64,000 bases of DNA from CAZXYS01 sp964645005 (GCA_964645005.1 CAZXYS010000014.1:1-64000); one strand, 5' to 3'; counted from the stretch's first letter, positions 1 to 8,870 are shown. Program-made: numbers and translations. Notes: generated by a model not told the origin, from the sequence alone.

Positions 1-397
1 GGAAGGCTGACAGCGATATATGTTCGGCTCCGAGAGTGCGCAGGCGGCTGTTTCTTAACGAGTTCAGGTTAACTTCCTGATAATCTTCGGTTTTTTCTTC
101 GTCACTTTGCACTTCGCCAATATCAATTCTATTTTGTATTATAAGTTCCGCATAGTGAGAGGCTAATGCTTCGACCTCTTCATCATCGCTGGGAAAAAGC
201 TGTTCTCCGCCGTAGAGCAGCTGCTCGATTCGATCGGCAAGCTCTTTGAACTTGCTTTTGTCGATGTCGAGAGTTCCGAGATTAAGCACGGTTCGATTTC
301 TCGGACCTTACGGGGTGCGTACCGATTCAACGAGCCTGTAAGTGTGAAAAATCTTATCAGAGCTGTTGTTTTTCTTTTTTATTTCTTTAATAAACAT
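1..397 (-). pseudogene. IS1634-type transposase, N-terminal part with an in-frame stop, cut by window edge
   Basis: Reading from an ATG at 397 on the minus strand gives a protein that starts MFIKEIKKKN and continues through YRLVESVRTP, then, after a TAA at 310-308 (codon 30), GPRNRTVLNLGTLDIDK and a helical stretch KFKELADRIEQLLYGGEQ. This is the order of conserved N-terminal segments in IS1634-family DDE transposases, where the stop position is normally a lysine, so AAA to TAA is the simplest change. No other disruption is seen between codon 31 and the window edge. The catalytic part lies outside the window. The premature stop probably inactivates the element unless translation restarts downstream. 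The terminal inverted repeat should lie between 398 and about 490, but I could not define it. Confidence 0.75.
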
Positions 398-491
398 GCG
401 GCAAATATAATAAAAATCACGCACCGGCGCAAGCACTAAATATATCTATGGGGGACTACATCGGCTGTTTCGGCCAATCACTTACGAAAAA

Positions 492-1097
492 TCAATGACT
501 TACGTTGACATATTTCATGATTTCTGTAGATTTTATGTTGTTCTTTGCTTGTTTTGGTAAACTTGGGTTAGGATAAGGATTTGATAAAACAATTTCATCA
601 ACAAGACTATCAGTATACAAGTTCAATCTACTATAATTCTCCAAAGATGAATCTGATTTACCAAATATATGACCTTTTATATTTTCAAAACCAAAGATTG
701 GATCAGTATTATCACCGGGACGTGTTTTAAAATCTAAAGGATTGTCTATTAAAAGTGTAGGTTCATAATGTACAGCTACAGATTGTAAAATCTCTTGTCC
801 AAACGCATTACAGGATAAACCGGGAATATTCAACATAATGCTAGTATTATTATTAATATCCCAATCAAGTACGCCAAATAAAATTTGATTCATTCTTAAA
901 TGCTTTGAAATTGAATAACCAAAACCAAATCCCCAGCCAACATTAAATTTATCTTGTTTAAAGAATAATGTATCCGGATTAATTAAAACATCTCCAATAC
1001 CGTCAATGCTTATTTCTTTTTGTGCCGGTTCCTTATCCTGACAATAAAGCAAGCTATTAATCCACAAAAAACATATTAAGATCAATAAATACCTCAT
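492..1097 (-). CDS. Hypothetical exported protein, probably truncated at its C-terminus
   Basis: A 201-residue protein with a clear signal peptide (MRYLLILICFLWINSLLYCQ) and no domain I recognise. The middle is rich in aromatic and glycine residues (VGWGFGFGYS). Near the end is LSNPYPNPSLP, which resembles the linker and first strand that open a T9SS type A sorting domain, but only about 25 residues follow, against roughly 75 expected. The stop falls about 95 bp from the start of the IS1634-type transposase, so I infer that insertion of that element removed the sorting domain. It lies 9 bp downstream of the WD40-like gene on the same strand, so the two are probably co-transcribed. No specific function can be assigned. 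Confidence 0.6.
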   Translation of the reverse strand: MRYLLILICFLWINSLLYCQDKEPAQKEISIDGIGDVLINPDTLFFKQDKFNVGWGFGFGYSISKHLRMNQILFGVLDWDINNNTSIMLNIPGLSCNAFGQEILQSVAVHYEPTLLIDNPLDFKTRPGDNTDPIFGFENIKGHIFGKSDSSLENYSRLNLYTDSLVDEIVLSNPYPNPSLPKQAKNNIKSTEIMKYVNVSH

Positions 1098-1106
1098 TTT
1101 TCCTCC

Positions 1107-2417
1107 CTATCTTGATATAACAAATTTAATTGATTTTTTCAATTCATTGCAGGTTATTCTGCAAAAATATACACCTGACAAATAATTTTTAGTGTTCCAC
1201 ATTATTTCATGTTCCCCTGAAAACAAAAATTTATTTATAACACTATCAATCAAATTCCCTGAAGAATCTATTATTTCGATTCTTGTTTTGCCTGATTTTG
1301 GGATGTTTAGTTGTAGTTTGGCAGTGTTATTTGCCGGGTTGGGTATGATTGCAGCTTCAATATCTTTAATTTCATTATCGTAATCAATTCCGACCGAATG
1401 CCAATGTGCTTTTAGAAGATTAATTCTTTCGGCCCTTACGCTTAATATCAGATTGTCAAAGATATTAAGAGCTTTTATAGCAGCTAAAGTATCATTATCA
1501 TAGTTATAAATGAGATTATTTTCAATAAAATCCCAAATTTGTATAGAATGTGTTTCAAAGCCACCTGTTCCTAAAGCAACTTTTTTAGAATCCGGTGAAA
1601 AAGCTACAGTTTGAGAGGTTTGATATCCATTGGGTATAATATCTCTAAATTTAGTTTTTTCAATTATATCCCATATAATTAAAGGTCCATTTTGATAAGC
1701 TGTTGTAGCAATATATCTCCCATCGGGCGAGAAAGCCATATCTGTAACTTCTTCTTGTTCTGTATTAAATTCATGAATCATTTCACCAGTTTCACTGTCC
1801 CATAATCCCAGGTTGTTTTTTAAATCCTCGTCTTCCTTCTCAAAAAACAATACACCTGCAAACATACTACCATCCGGTGAGTACTCAAGTTGTTTTAGTC
1901 TTCTTGGCATCTCAAAATTTTTCACGATTTCTCCATTTATCATATCAATTAAAACCACACTGGCACTGTCTTCTATCCATGACCCTGATTCCCATGTTAC
2001 ACCTGCCAACAAATATCTGCCATCAGGTGAAAAATCTATATCAACGATTGTTTGTTTCATAACATCTGAAAGTAATTCGGAAATTTTTTCTCCGGTATTT
2101 ACATCAAATAAATATATACAGCTATCCTCATTAGTTGCTAACGTATCACCTGTAGGAGTAAATGATAGACTACGATAAGTGTTACCGAAATCTTTGCCTT
2201 TTAGTGTTCTTATCGAATCACCTGTTTCAGTTTCATATATGAATATATCGCTATATCTACTCCCAACAGCTACATACTGTCCGTCAGGACTAATTTTCCC
2301 ACAAACAAGGTATTCCCACCATAGATGTTTTGACCAGATAACATCGTCGTCTTGCTGTTGCGCTAAAATATTAGCACAGACTGCAAATAATAAAATTACT
2401 ATTATAATTTTTTTCAT
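1107..2417 (-). CDS. Secreted WD40-repeat protein with T9SS type A sorting domain
   Basis: A 436-residue protein. The signal peptide (MKKIIIVILLFAVCANILAQ) is followed by a beta-propeller built from WD40-like blades. The recurring segment FSPDGRYL/IA or FSPDSKKVA, followed about 20 residues later by a W/Y-D strand such as IWDIIEKT or IYETETGD, marks the blades from roughly residue 40 to 330. The last 80 residues (from about IIPNPANNTAKLQL to KKSIKFVISR) form a type A sorting domain, with the PNP linker, the IEIIDSSGNLI strand and the SGVYFCRI motif. The protein should cross the outer membrane by the type IX system and be surface-anchored or released. A propeller of this kind usually binds a partner rather than catalysing a reaction; the partner is unknown. 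It heads a two-gene unit with the 492-1097 gene. Confidence 0.85.
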   Translation of the reverse strand: MKKIIIVILLFAVCANILAQQQDDDVIWSKHLWWEYLVCGKISPDGQYVAVGSRYSDIFIYETETGDSIRTLKGKDFGNTYRSLSFTPTGDTLATNEDSCIYLFDVNTGEKISELLSDVMKQTIVDIDFSPDGRYLLAGVTWESGSWIEDSASVVLIDMINGEIVKNFEMPRRLKQLEYSPDGSMFAGVLFFEKEDEDLKNNLGLWDSETGEMIHEFNTEQEEVTDMAFSPDGRYIATTAYQNGPLIIWDIIEKTKFRDIIPNGYQTSQTVAFSPDSKKVALGTGGFETHSIQIWDFIENNLIYNYDNDTLAAIKALNIFDNLILSVRAERINLLKAHWHSVGIDYDNEIKDIEAAIIPNPANNTAKLQLNIPKSGKTRIEIIDSSGNLIDSVINKFLFSGEHEIMWNTKNYLSGVYFCRITCNELKKSIKFVISR

Positions 2418-3014
2418 CGAATTACCTCTTAAGGTTTATGAATAAATATTTTTAGTAATCTATATTAATGTCATCTAATTTTTTCTTATGCGCCGTTCCG
2501 GTCATCTTTCCACAGCGCTCGTTCAATTAAAATTTCTTCATTAAAATTGATTACTCAATCAATTTTCATTTTTTACGATGAAATCTGACCCTTTCCGCTG
2601 CTAAAATTGACTGCCGAATCAATTTTGCGTCCTATTATCAATGATTTACATTTAGCTTATTATTAAAATAAACAAAATTTTAAAATAAAAAAAGATAATA
2701 TGAAATTTAATTTTTATTTCATTTTTGAGTCATATACTATTTAAATATAACAAACACTACAATAGATGCCTATTTCAAGCAATAAAGCCCATAAATCGAT
2801 TCTAAGACGTTTTTCAGGTGGAACCTATATCAGAATACCTGTTTATTGAGTTTTTAAAGAAAATTTTTTTCATTTACACTTTCCAAAATATTTTCACAGA
2901 AACTAAAATATATATTTATAGTATGCCATAAATATTTTTGTAGATCAGTTTAAATTATTCAACTTTAGTACTTTTCATGATAGATTTTCTAATGTTGTAA
3001 AGTAATATTTTAAT
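2418..3014. other. AT-rich intergenic stretch with two similar small hairpins
   Basis: I see no credible gene here. Two related inverted repeats lie 60 bp apart. At 2543-2566 AAAATTGATT pairs perfectly with AATCAATTTT around a 4-base loop. At 2603-2626 AAAATTGA pairs with TCAATTTT around 8 bases. They may be decayed copies of one element. The minus-strand promoter of the WD40-like gene must lie close to 2418-2500 but has no clear consensus. Confidence 0.45.
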
Positions 3015-3345
3015 TTTGCGGCTCAAATGATATTATAATGTTGCATCAGAAAAACTGTTGACGGCTGAAAAATTTATTTTGACGCATTAATGCTATCCGA
3101 TTGCACATTAATAAGAAAGTTATCCGCTAAAAAAAAACTATTTGTCGCTTAAATGATATTCACATGTCGCATAACAAAAGGATTCTTCCGCTTTCAAAAA
3201 TAATTTTGTTGCTTAAATAACACGTTTCTGCCGCTTAGATAACACATCCCTGTCGCTTAAATGACGGTATTTTGCGGCTTATTGCCAAATATGCACCCGC
3301 TTCCAAACAAACTTTAACCCGTTGTATCCGGTTTTTTTAGCGGTA
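3015..3345. repeat. Degenerate tandem array, 21-22 bp period, about 15 units
   Basis: Units begin at 3017, 3039, 3059, 3080, 3101, 3121, 3143, 3165, 3186, 3207, 3229, 3251, 3273, 3295 and 3317, spaced 20 to 22 bp apart. The best-conserved core is TGTCGCTTAAATGATATT, seen almost intact at 3143 and in recognisable form at 3017, 3207, 3229 and 3251. The spacing is not a multiple of three and stop codons occur in the frames read, so this is not a coding repeat. Two helical turns per unit would place the G+C core on one face of the DNA. The function is unknown. Confidence 0.7.
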
Positions 3346-3557
3346 TTTTGCAGTTTGATTGATGGATAAATGTTTGATTTTTGCCCCTTTTTTTATTCAT
3401 TTTAAAAGACTGTCCGATATGATTATGGCTAACCGGTTGAACGGATATTTTCACAGAGAGATCATTAACACCGGAATGTCCCAAATATTAACATTTCTCA
3501 ATAGAAATATTTTAGAATTTTTGTTGCTGAATTCCCATAGATTCATCGCACAGATTG

Positions 3558-3762
3558 TGAACTGCCCCCAAAAAGTTGGACAATGAGTTAAGATAGTAAA
3601 ATTTTTATTAATTTACTATCAAAAAGGAGAGCAGATATGAGTAAAACAACAAGAACCAGCTACAGCAAAGAGTTTAAAATCAATGCTGTAAAAATGGTCG
3701 TAGAAGAGGGCATAAAAGTCGCAGAGGTGGCACGAGAGTTAAACATATCACCTAATTTGATC
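3558..3762 (+). mobile_element. IS3-family left end with truncated orfA
   Basis: The sequence TGAACTGCCCCCAAAAAG beginning at 3558 is a typical IS3-family terminal inverted repeat. Seventy-nine bases later an ATG at 3637, preceded by AAAGGAG, opens an orfA-like reading frame (SYSKEFKINAVKMVVEEG, then VARELNISPN). This is the helix-turn-helix start of an IS3 orfA protein. Family similarity ends after about residue 43, near 3762-3768; the remaining codons up to a stop at 3822 read into unrelated DNA. The rest of orfA, all of orfB and the right end are missing, so the element is dead. The breakpoint lies inside a gene on the opposite strand (3763-3900). Confidence 0.75.
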
Positions 3763-3900
3763 TTCGTTAGAATCAAATGCATAAAATTTTGCTTTGACAA
3801 TAGGAAAGTCATTAGTATTTAAGTTGAAAACAGAGAATGATTGTCCTAATAGACTGATTGTCGGGAAGAAAAGCAATAAAGATGTTATTAAATTTTTCAT
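3763..3900 (-). pseudogene. 5' fragment of a secreted-protein gene cut by the IS3 remnant
   Basis: From an ATG at 3900 the minus strand encodes about 46 residues: a signal peptide (MKNLITSLLLFFPTISLLGQ), then SFSVFNLNTNDFPIVKAKFY and AFDSNE, at which point the IS3 sequence begins. In my recollection a segment of this type (FSV-N/D-T-FP-KAKFYAFD) opens large secreted proteins of Bacteroidota and Ignavibacteria that end in T9SS domains. Here everything downstream has been deleted or replaced by the IS fragment. It is too short to be useful as a protein and is best regarded as the stump of a lost gene. No downstream remainder was found on the left side of the IS fragment. Confidence 0.6.
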
Positions 3901-4155
3901 CAGAATCCTACTCTTATAATGGATTCAACTTAACTTATAGTATCTAACTTAATGAGAAAATATCATTTTAATAAAATTTTCTTTCACCTTTATTATTATG
4001 TTGTACTGAGGATGCCAAATAAAATAATAATTTTAACAAGCAAAATTCTCAGAAGAAATTCAAAACCGTCCCCAAAACGTCCCTATTCCTTCATTCTCCA
4101 AACTAAAAAAGCTCTGCAACTTCTTTAGCTGCAAGGCTTTGTTTTATGCTGCAAG

Positions 4156-4230
4156 TCGGCGTGGCCAGATTTGAACTGGCGACCCCTACTACCCCAAAGT
4201 AGTGCGCTAACCGGGCTGCGCCACACGCCG
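4156..4230 (-). tRNA. tRNA-Pro (anticodon GGG)
   Basis: The minus strand folds into a full cloverleaf. The acceptor stem is CGGCGTG/CACGCCG. The anticodon stem CTACT/AGTAG encloses the loop TTGGGGT, giving anticodon GGG. The T arm contains GTTCAAATC. The discriminator base is A at 4156 and CCA is not encoded. Confidence 0.93.
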
Positions 4231-4309
4231 TTAAATGCAAAAATAACGGTTATATTTCGTTTTTACAATTATTTTTAGACGAATTATCATCTTTTTTAAT
4301 TATTTAATG

Positions 4310-4888
4310 TCAGCTTTTTACTTCCATATTCTGTTCGATTACCTCTTCTACCTGCCTGAATGTGTCTTCCAGCTTTTCGTTGACGATGACATAGTCGAAT
4401 TTGTCCTGCATGTTCATTTCCATTTCGGCGCGGGCTAAGCGGGTCTGGATCTGCTCTTCGGTCTCGGAACTGCGCTTTCGCAGGCGGCATTCGAGAACTT
4501 CCGGTGATTCCGGCTTGAGAAAAATTGTGATAGTGTCGCCGGGATAGACCTGCTTTATTGAGAGGGCGCCCTTGACATCAATATCGAATATAATGTTATA
4601 ACCGGCGTTGAGAAGCCTGTCCACCTCAAATTTAAGGGTGCCGTAATAGTTGCCGAAGATCTCTTCATATTCCACCAGCTTGCCGCTCTCAATGCGCTTT
4701 TCGAACTCTTCCTTCGAGAGGAAATAATATTCCCTGCCGTCAAGTTCTTTTTTACGGGGCTGGCGTGTCGTCGCGGATATTGAAAATGACAGATTCTTGT
4801 ACTTGCTCAAGAGGTGGCGGGCAACGGTAGATTTGCCGCCCCCGCTCGGCGATGCCAGACATAAAAGCCTTTTTTTACTTCCATCCAT
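4310..4888 (-). CDS. gmk: Guanylate kinase
   Basis: A 192-residue enzyme that phosphorylates GMP to GDP with ATP in the cytoplasm, an essential step in nucleotide supply. The P-loop SPSGGGKST is at residues 13-21. The GMP-binding segment SISATTRQPRKKELDGREYY follows, and the lid and Arg-rich region (ECRLRKRSSETEEQIQTRLA) lies near residue 150. The length and domain order match bacterial Gmk. The start follows the stop of the upstream repeat-protein gene by 3 bp, so the two are probably translated from one message that also includes the phosphodiesterase and TMTC-like genes. The second glycine of the usual GPSGxGK loop is conserved; a serine replaces the first glycine, which is tolerated in the family. 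Confidence 0.95.
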   Translation of the reverse strand: MDGSKKRLLCLASPSGGGKSTVARHLLSKYKNLSFSISATTRQPRKKELDGREYYFLSKEEFEKRIESGKLVEYEEIFGNYYGTLKFEVDRLLNAGYNIIFDIDVKGALSIKQVYPGDTITIFLKPESPEVLECRLRKRSSETEEQIQTRLARAEMEMNMQDKFDYVIVNEKLEDTFRQVEEVIEQNMEVKS

Positions 4889-4891
4889 TTA

Positions 4892-7624
4892 TCAGCCTCT
4901 GTTTTTTAATTCCTTCATAAAATTTGTCAGCAGTTCTTTCAATGTGCTGTCCTTTTCGTAATGCCTGTAGTACTCGAGCTCTTTTTGCCAATAATTGCTG
5001 TCTGAATTTATTATAGCTTCATATATTTTTTCTCTCAATGACGTATCAAGTTCGGGAATAAATTTTCGCAGTTTTTTAGCATTGTTATAATTCGGCTCAA
5101 TTCGGGGGATAAGCCTTACGAAGCAACTTTTTATGCTGTCAGGATATTCGCGGGATAGCAAATTTTTTACAAATTCCGCCTCATAAGTAACTCTTCCGCA
5201 AACTGCATTGATCGAGGCTTTTCTGACTATATAGCAGCTATCTGCAATAGCGCTATCCAAAACTGCCATTGAATCCGGCAAAGCTTGTTTGAATTTGGAA
5301 TGAACAGCGCAGGCTCTGACAATTCGATTCTCATCTTTCATTAATTTATTCAGTTTTATATTCAAAACTGAATCTTTATAAAACCCGGCTGCAACGGCAG
5401 AAAACATGCGCTTCTTCCAGTCTTTTGACTCAATATTTTTTAAAATAGGTTTTACACCTTTTTTGATATGATTCTTTCCGGCGATATTAGCAAATAAACC
5501 GTAGGTGAAAGGATTCCCGGATTTGAGAGAATCAATGATCAGTTTATTTACTGCGGAACTATCCCTGTTATAAATTTGGGAAATTATATATTCCAAAGTC
5601 TGATTTTCCGTGCATGTTTCGAGGGGTATGGCTGTTTTCAGGAATAATACGGCGGCATGCCCTTTCGCGGCTATGTTATCGGCTGCCAGCTTTCTTCTAT
5701 CCGGTCTTAGAGTATTTCTATCGGCAGCCAATTGAAATAATTCGAAAATATCTGAGGGCAAAGTGAACGTTGTATCTTCTTCACTGCCTTTTTGTGGATA
5801 ATCTTCTACAACTTCCCCCCTATTTTCAGTTGATTGCCGGGTTAGATCTGTCGGCGCGATTGTAATTGCAGGTGTATAATCTTTCGAAATAGTTTCAAAC
5901 ACGGGATCAATACTGATTTTTTCAAAATCGAAAGTATTATTATTTGTAGTATCCGCAAGAATTGATATTGAATACGCGCAGTTATCCGCAGTTGGCTTTA
6001 ACTGCGAATACTTGTCTTTTCCGCTTTCATCGGAAAGACATCCAAAGGAATAATTTGTGCCGGTTCCCATTGAGGAAAAGTCAGCATTATACGCGTCCTT
6101 ACCCTTATAATCTCGCAGGAAGCCAAGTCCTGCAAAATTGCCAAATCCCTGAGAATTTTCAAGAGAATTATAAACATCATCGCCTGAATAATCGAATACC
6201 ATGCCAAGCGAATATCGCTCGGAAGCGCCCTGAGAAAGGTACTTGCCCTTGTACTCGTCATCTCCGGCAAAGTCGAGCAGGAATCCTATTCCGCCGGAAG
6301 CGATATGCTTCAATCCAACCGCAGATCCCTGATTGAAATAAGCGCTGTCACTATTTCCATTGCCACTTATTGAAGAAACGTAAAGATCATCGCCTGCAAA
6401 TTCCGCGAGAACGCCTAATCCCTTGGTGAAACCAAATCCCTGAGAGAAGGAATTGGATTTGTAAATGTCAGATCCCTGATTATCAATTAAAAAGCCATAA
6501 CCAAATGCCGCAGCGCCAAGACCGAAGTTATTCACTGAATATATATCCGATCCGGCAGCATCAAACAACACACCCAATCCAAAGCTGCCAAATCCAAGCG
6601 AATAATCACCTGTAGAATAAGTGTCGTTCCCTGCGAGATCGATAAGAAAATTGATGCCGAAAACGCCGCTGCCAAAGGCAAAATCACTGCCGCGGTAAAC
6701 GTCGTCTCCTGAGAAATCCACTATACACCTTATTGGATGAGAAAGAACGTCGAACTCGTCCATCTCGGGGCAGACATAGGTATCATTGCCGCCAATGTCG
6801 ATTATCAATGAGAAATTCCCTTTGTAAATATCGTCGCCTTTGCCGCCGATAGCGAGTTTTCCGTATTCAGTTTCGATTATAGCGGTTTTAGCGCTGTCTT
6901 TGTAAATATCCATCAGGTCAATAGTCTGGGCATTTAATTGACGCAGCGCCTTTAGCAGGGAAAATCCAATTGAGAAAATATCCGAAGATTCAATACTCTC
7001 AGCATGTTTGAGGAATTTTTTAAGCTTTTTCAAATCCTTTTTCTTTTTGATTTCCGGGTTTTTTGTCTCATTTTCCAAATATTCAAAAATTAACTTATAA
7101 TTTCTCACGAGATAATTAAATGCCTGCGTATTTTGGACGAATGAATCCTTATCTACCGCATCAGCAGCAAGTATCAAGGACGACACATATTTATGCAGCA
7201 GATTCGAAGCTATGAAATTAGCATGTTTCTCTATCTCTACCTCTAATTTTGCTTCAACGTAATTACCCGGCAGAGATTCGCCGAATCTATAGCTGACATA
7301 ATCTTTGTTTTTCAAAAGATTAAGAAGCGGCGGGATAGAAGCGTCAATCGAATTATCCGTAAATCCGGAAATAATGCCGGTCAGCTTTTCCGAAAGATCA
7401 TAGCATTTTAGCGGGTCGTAAAGCAGGGAATCGATGATCGGCAGTCTGTGACTTGTATTATCATAATAATCATTTGGAAGCCAAATATCATGACGTTTCA
7501 GATCATTTTGCTCAAGAATTCTATTATAAATAAATTTGTCAGTTTCTGCTTTTTCCTGTGAATGCAGACAAACTGCGGAAAACAGCAATGTTAAAGAGCA
7601 TATTATATAAATTATTATATTCAT
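4892..7624 (-). CDS. Exported protein with eleven G-x-D-x-Y repeats and a C-terminal HEAT-like region
   Basis: About 910 residues. I chose the ATG at 7624 over a TTG three codons upstream because the signal peptide (MNIIIYIICSLTLLFSAVCL) begins there. An alpha-helical region reaches about residue 255. Eleven copies of a motif with consensus hydrophobic-hydrophobic-D-x-x-G-x-D-x-Y follow (GDDIYKG, GNDTYVC, GDDVYRG, GNDTYST, GSDIYSV and so on to GKDKYSQ, about residues 263-545), separated by glycine-rich runs such as SLGFGSFGLGVLFD. The last 300 residues contain paired helices of HEAT type (DSVLNIKLNKLMKDENRIVRACAVHS). The motif resembles RTX calcium-binding nonapeptides in its GGNDTYV form, but the spacing of about 25 residues is much longer. 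I infer a periplasmic or surface beta-solenoid scaffold; no enzymatic motif is visible. It lies 25 bp downstream of the phosphodiesterase gene and 3 bp upstream of gmk. Confidence 0.75.
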   Translation of the reverse strand: MNIIIYIICSLTLLFSAVCLHSQEKAETDKFIYNRILEQNDLKRHDIWLPNDYYDNTSHRLPIIDSLLYDPLKCYDLSEKLTGIISGFTDNSIDASIPPLLNLLKNKDYVSYRFGESLPGNYVEAKLEVEIEKHANFIASNLLHKYVSSLILAADAVDKDSFVQNTQAFNYLVRNYKLIFEYLENETKNPEIKKKKDLKKLKKFLKHAESIESSDIFSIGFSLLKALRQLNAQTIDLMDIYKDSAKTAIIETEYGKLAIGGKGDDIYKGNFSLIIDIGGNDTYVCPEMDEFDVLSHPIRCIVDFSGDDVYRGSDFAFGSGVFGINFLIDLAGNDTYSTGDYSLGFGSFGLGVLFDAAGSDIYSVNNFGLGAAAFGYGFLIDNQGSDIYKSNSFSQGFGFTKGLGVLAEFAGDDLYVSSISGNGNSDSAYFNQGSAVGLKHIASGGIGFLLDFAGDDEYKGKYLSQGASERYSLGMVFDYSGDDVYNSLENSQGFGNFAGLGFLRDYKGKDAYNADFSSMGTGTNYSFGCLSDESGKDKYSQLKPTADNCAYSISILADTTNNNTFDFEKISIDPVFETISKDYTPAITIAPTDLTRQSTENRGEVVEDYPQKGSEEDTTFTLPSDIFELFQLAADRNTLRPDRRKLAADNIAAKGHAAVLFLKTAIPLETCTENQTLEYIISQIYNRDSSAVNKLIIDSLKSGNPFTYGLFANIAGKNHIKKGVKPILKNIESKDWKKRMFSAVAAGFYKDSVLNIKLNKLMKDENRIVRACAVHSKFKQALPDSMAVLDSAIADSCYIVRKASINAVCGRVTYEAEFVKNLLSREYPDSIKSCFVRLIPRIEPNYNNAKKLRKFIPELDTSLREKIYEAIINSDSNYWQKELEYYRHYEKDSTLKELLTNFMKELKNRG

Positions 7625-7649
7625 ATCAAACAAAATTAAGCGCTAATCC

Positions 7650-8867
7650 TCACTTTTCCTTTAAAATCTGACGAATTTTCTCAATATCACCGTCGATATT
7701 CCCTGCTTCCTCAATGTCAAAGATCTCGCATAGCAAAGGGTAAATATCAATACATCTCAATGTGCCTGTCCGAAAACCTTCTTTAAAAGCCGGACCTTCC
7801 GCAAAGAAAATCCCGTGCATATTAATCCATGAATTATCATATCCGTGAGCGCCTTTCAAAGAATAAGATTTGTTCTCGCTTCCCCTGATGAGCATCCAGC
7901 CGGGATCAGCCAGAACAAATATTTCCGAAATGAACGGATGTTTGGAATAATGCAGGCGCTGAGGGATATTTTCTTTTCTATAAACTGAGTAGTGATCGGC
8001 GCAGTTTTTCAGGGAATCCATGATTTGTTCGGAATTTCCATCCACGGGACTGATCATGGCAAAAGCGCCGTAGTTCTGCACTTCGTAATCCACATCCTTC
8101 AAAATATAGTCCAAATCTACCTGACGAACACTATCCACTTCCGTCATTCCATGATCTGAAACAACAATAACATTGACGCTGTCCTTCATATTTATCCTGT
8201 GCAGCCCTTTGAAAACCTCGCCGACCAGACTGTCTGCGAGAGCTATTGACGAATCGATTCTCGGGGAATCCGGTCCGTACTGATGACCGCGGGAATCGGT
8301 CTCATGAAAATACAGCGTCATGAAATGGGGGCGTTTGTGATAAGGCAGTTGCAGCCAGTCAAGAACGCCGTTGATCCTATCCATGTAAGGTCTTTCTTCA
8401 TCATATTTTTCATAATAATCAGGACGGCGGTGTTTTGCCGTAAGCTCCGAGCCGGGCCAGAAATATGAAGCGGACATAATACCATTGCGTTTAGCTGTAG
8501 TCCAGAAAAACTCGCCTAAATACCACTCGGGATTTTGCACCTCTTTGGAATCTTTGAGAGTATATTCGGTGCCGGTGTATGGATTTTTGAAAGAATTGGC
8601 GATAATGCCGTGATTTTCAGGATACATGCCTGTAGCGATCGAGACGTGATTGGGAAATGTCGCACTGGGGAAAACCGGCTGCAGGGACAGCGCCGAGGCG
8701 CCCTGCTGCATCATCTTTTCCAGATTGGGTGTCAATCTGCGATTTGCATAATCATATCGAAATCCGTCCAGCGAGACCAATAATACATACGGCTGCCCGC
8801 AGAATATTTCCGCAGGCAGGAACAAAAGGAAAACCAATAGGACCGCTTTTTTGAGAAGAGCTTTCAT
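7650..8867 (-). CDS. Exported nucleotide pyrophosphatase/phosphodiesterase (alkaline phosphatase superfamily)
   Basis: A 405-residue protein with a signal peptide (ALLKKAVLLVFLLFLPAEIF). The catalytic domain is of ENPP type. The first metal ligand is in LLVSLDGFRYDY (Asp34), the nucleophile Thr70 is in PVFPSATFPNHVS, and later metal sites are in YFHETDSRGHQYG, IVVSDHGMTEVD and KGAHGYDN. Enzymes of this family hydrolyse phosphodiester or pyrophosphate bonds, for example in nucleotide sugars, NAD or lysophospholipids, outside the cytoplasm with two zinc ions. The substrate cannot be read from the sequence. The gene is 3 bp from the upstream TMTC-like gene and 25 bp from the downstream repeat protein, so all are likely one operon ending in gmk. 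Confidence 0.9.
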   Translation of the reverse strand: MKALLKKAVLLVFLLFLPAEIFCGQPYVLLVSLDGFRYDYANRRLTPNLEKMMQQGASALSLQPVFPSATFPNHVSIATGMYPENHGIIANSFKNPYTGTEYTLKDSKEVQNPEWYLGEFFWTTAKRNGIMSASYFWPGSELTAKHRRPDYYEKYDEERPYMDRINGVLDWLQLPYHKRPHFMTLYFHETDSRGHQYGPDSPRIDSSIALADSLVGEVFKGLHRINMKDSVNVIVVSDHGMTEVDSVRQVDLDYILKDVDYEVQNYGAFAMISPVDGNSEQIMDSLKNCADHYSVYRKENIPQRLHYSKHPFISEIFVLADPGWMLIRGSENKSYSLKGAHGYDNSWINMHGIFFAEGPAFKEGFRTGTLRCIDIYPLLCEIFDIEEAGNIDGDIEKIRQILKEK

Positions 8868-8870
8868 TTT

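Noticed and set aside
2543..2626. Terminators of a plus-strand gene
   Set aside because: The hairpins are A+T-rich with no following T-run of note, and no plus-strand gene precedes them.
3015..3345. CRISPR array
   Set aside because: The period is 21-22 bp, with no clear division into constant repeats and variable spacers, and the units are degenerate. No cas gene is nearby.
3359..3586. 75-residue ORF on the plus strand
   Set aside because: It runs into the IS3 inverted repeat, has no recognisable motif or ribosome site, and begins at the end of the tandem array. I regard it as chance.
4892..7624. RTX toxin assignment for the G-x-D-x-Y repeat protein
   Set aside because: The motif spacing is about 25 residues instead of nine, the protein has an N-terminal signal peptide, and there are no type I secretion genes nearby.
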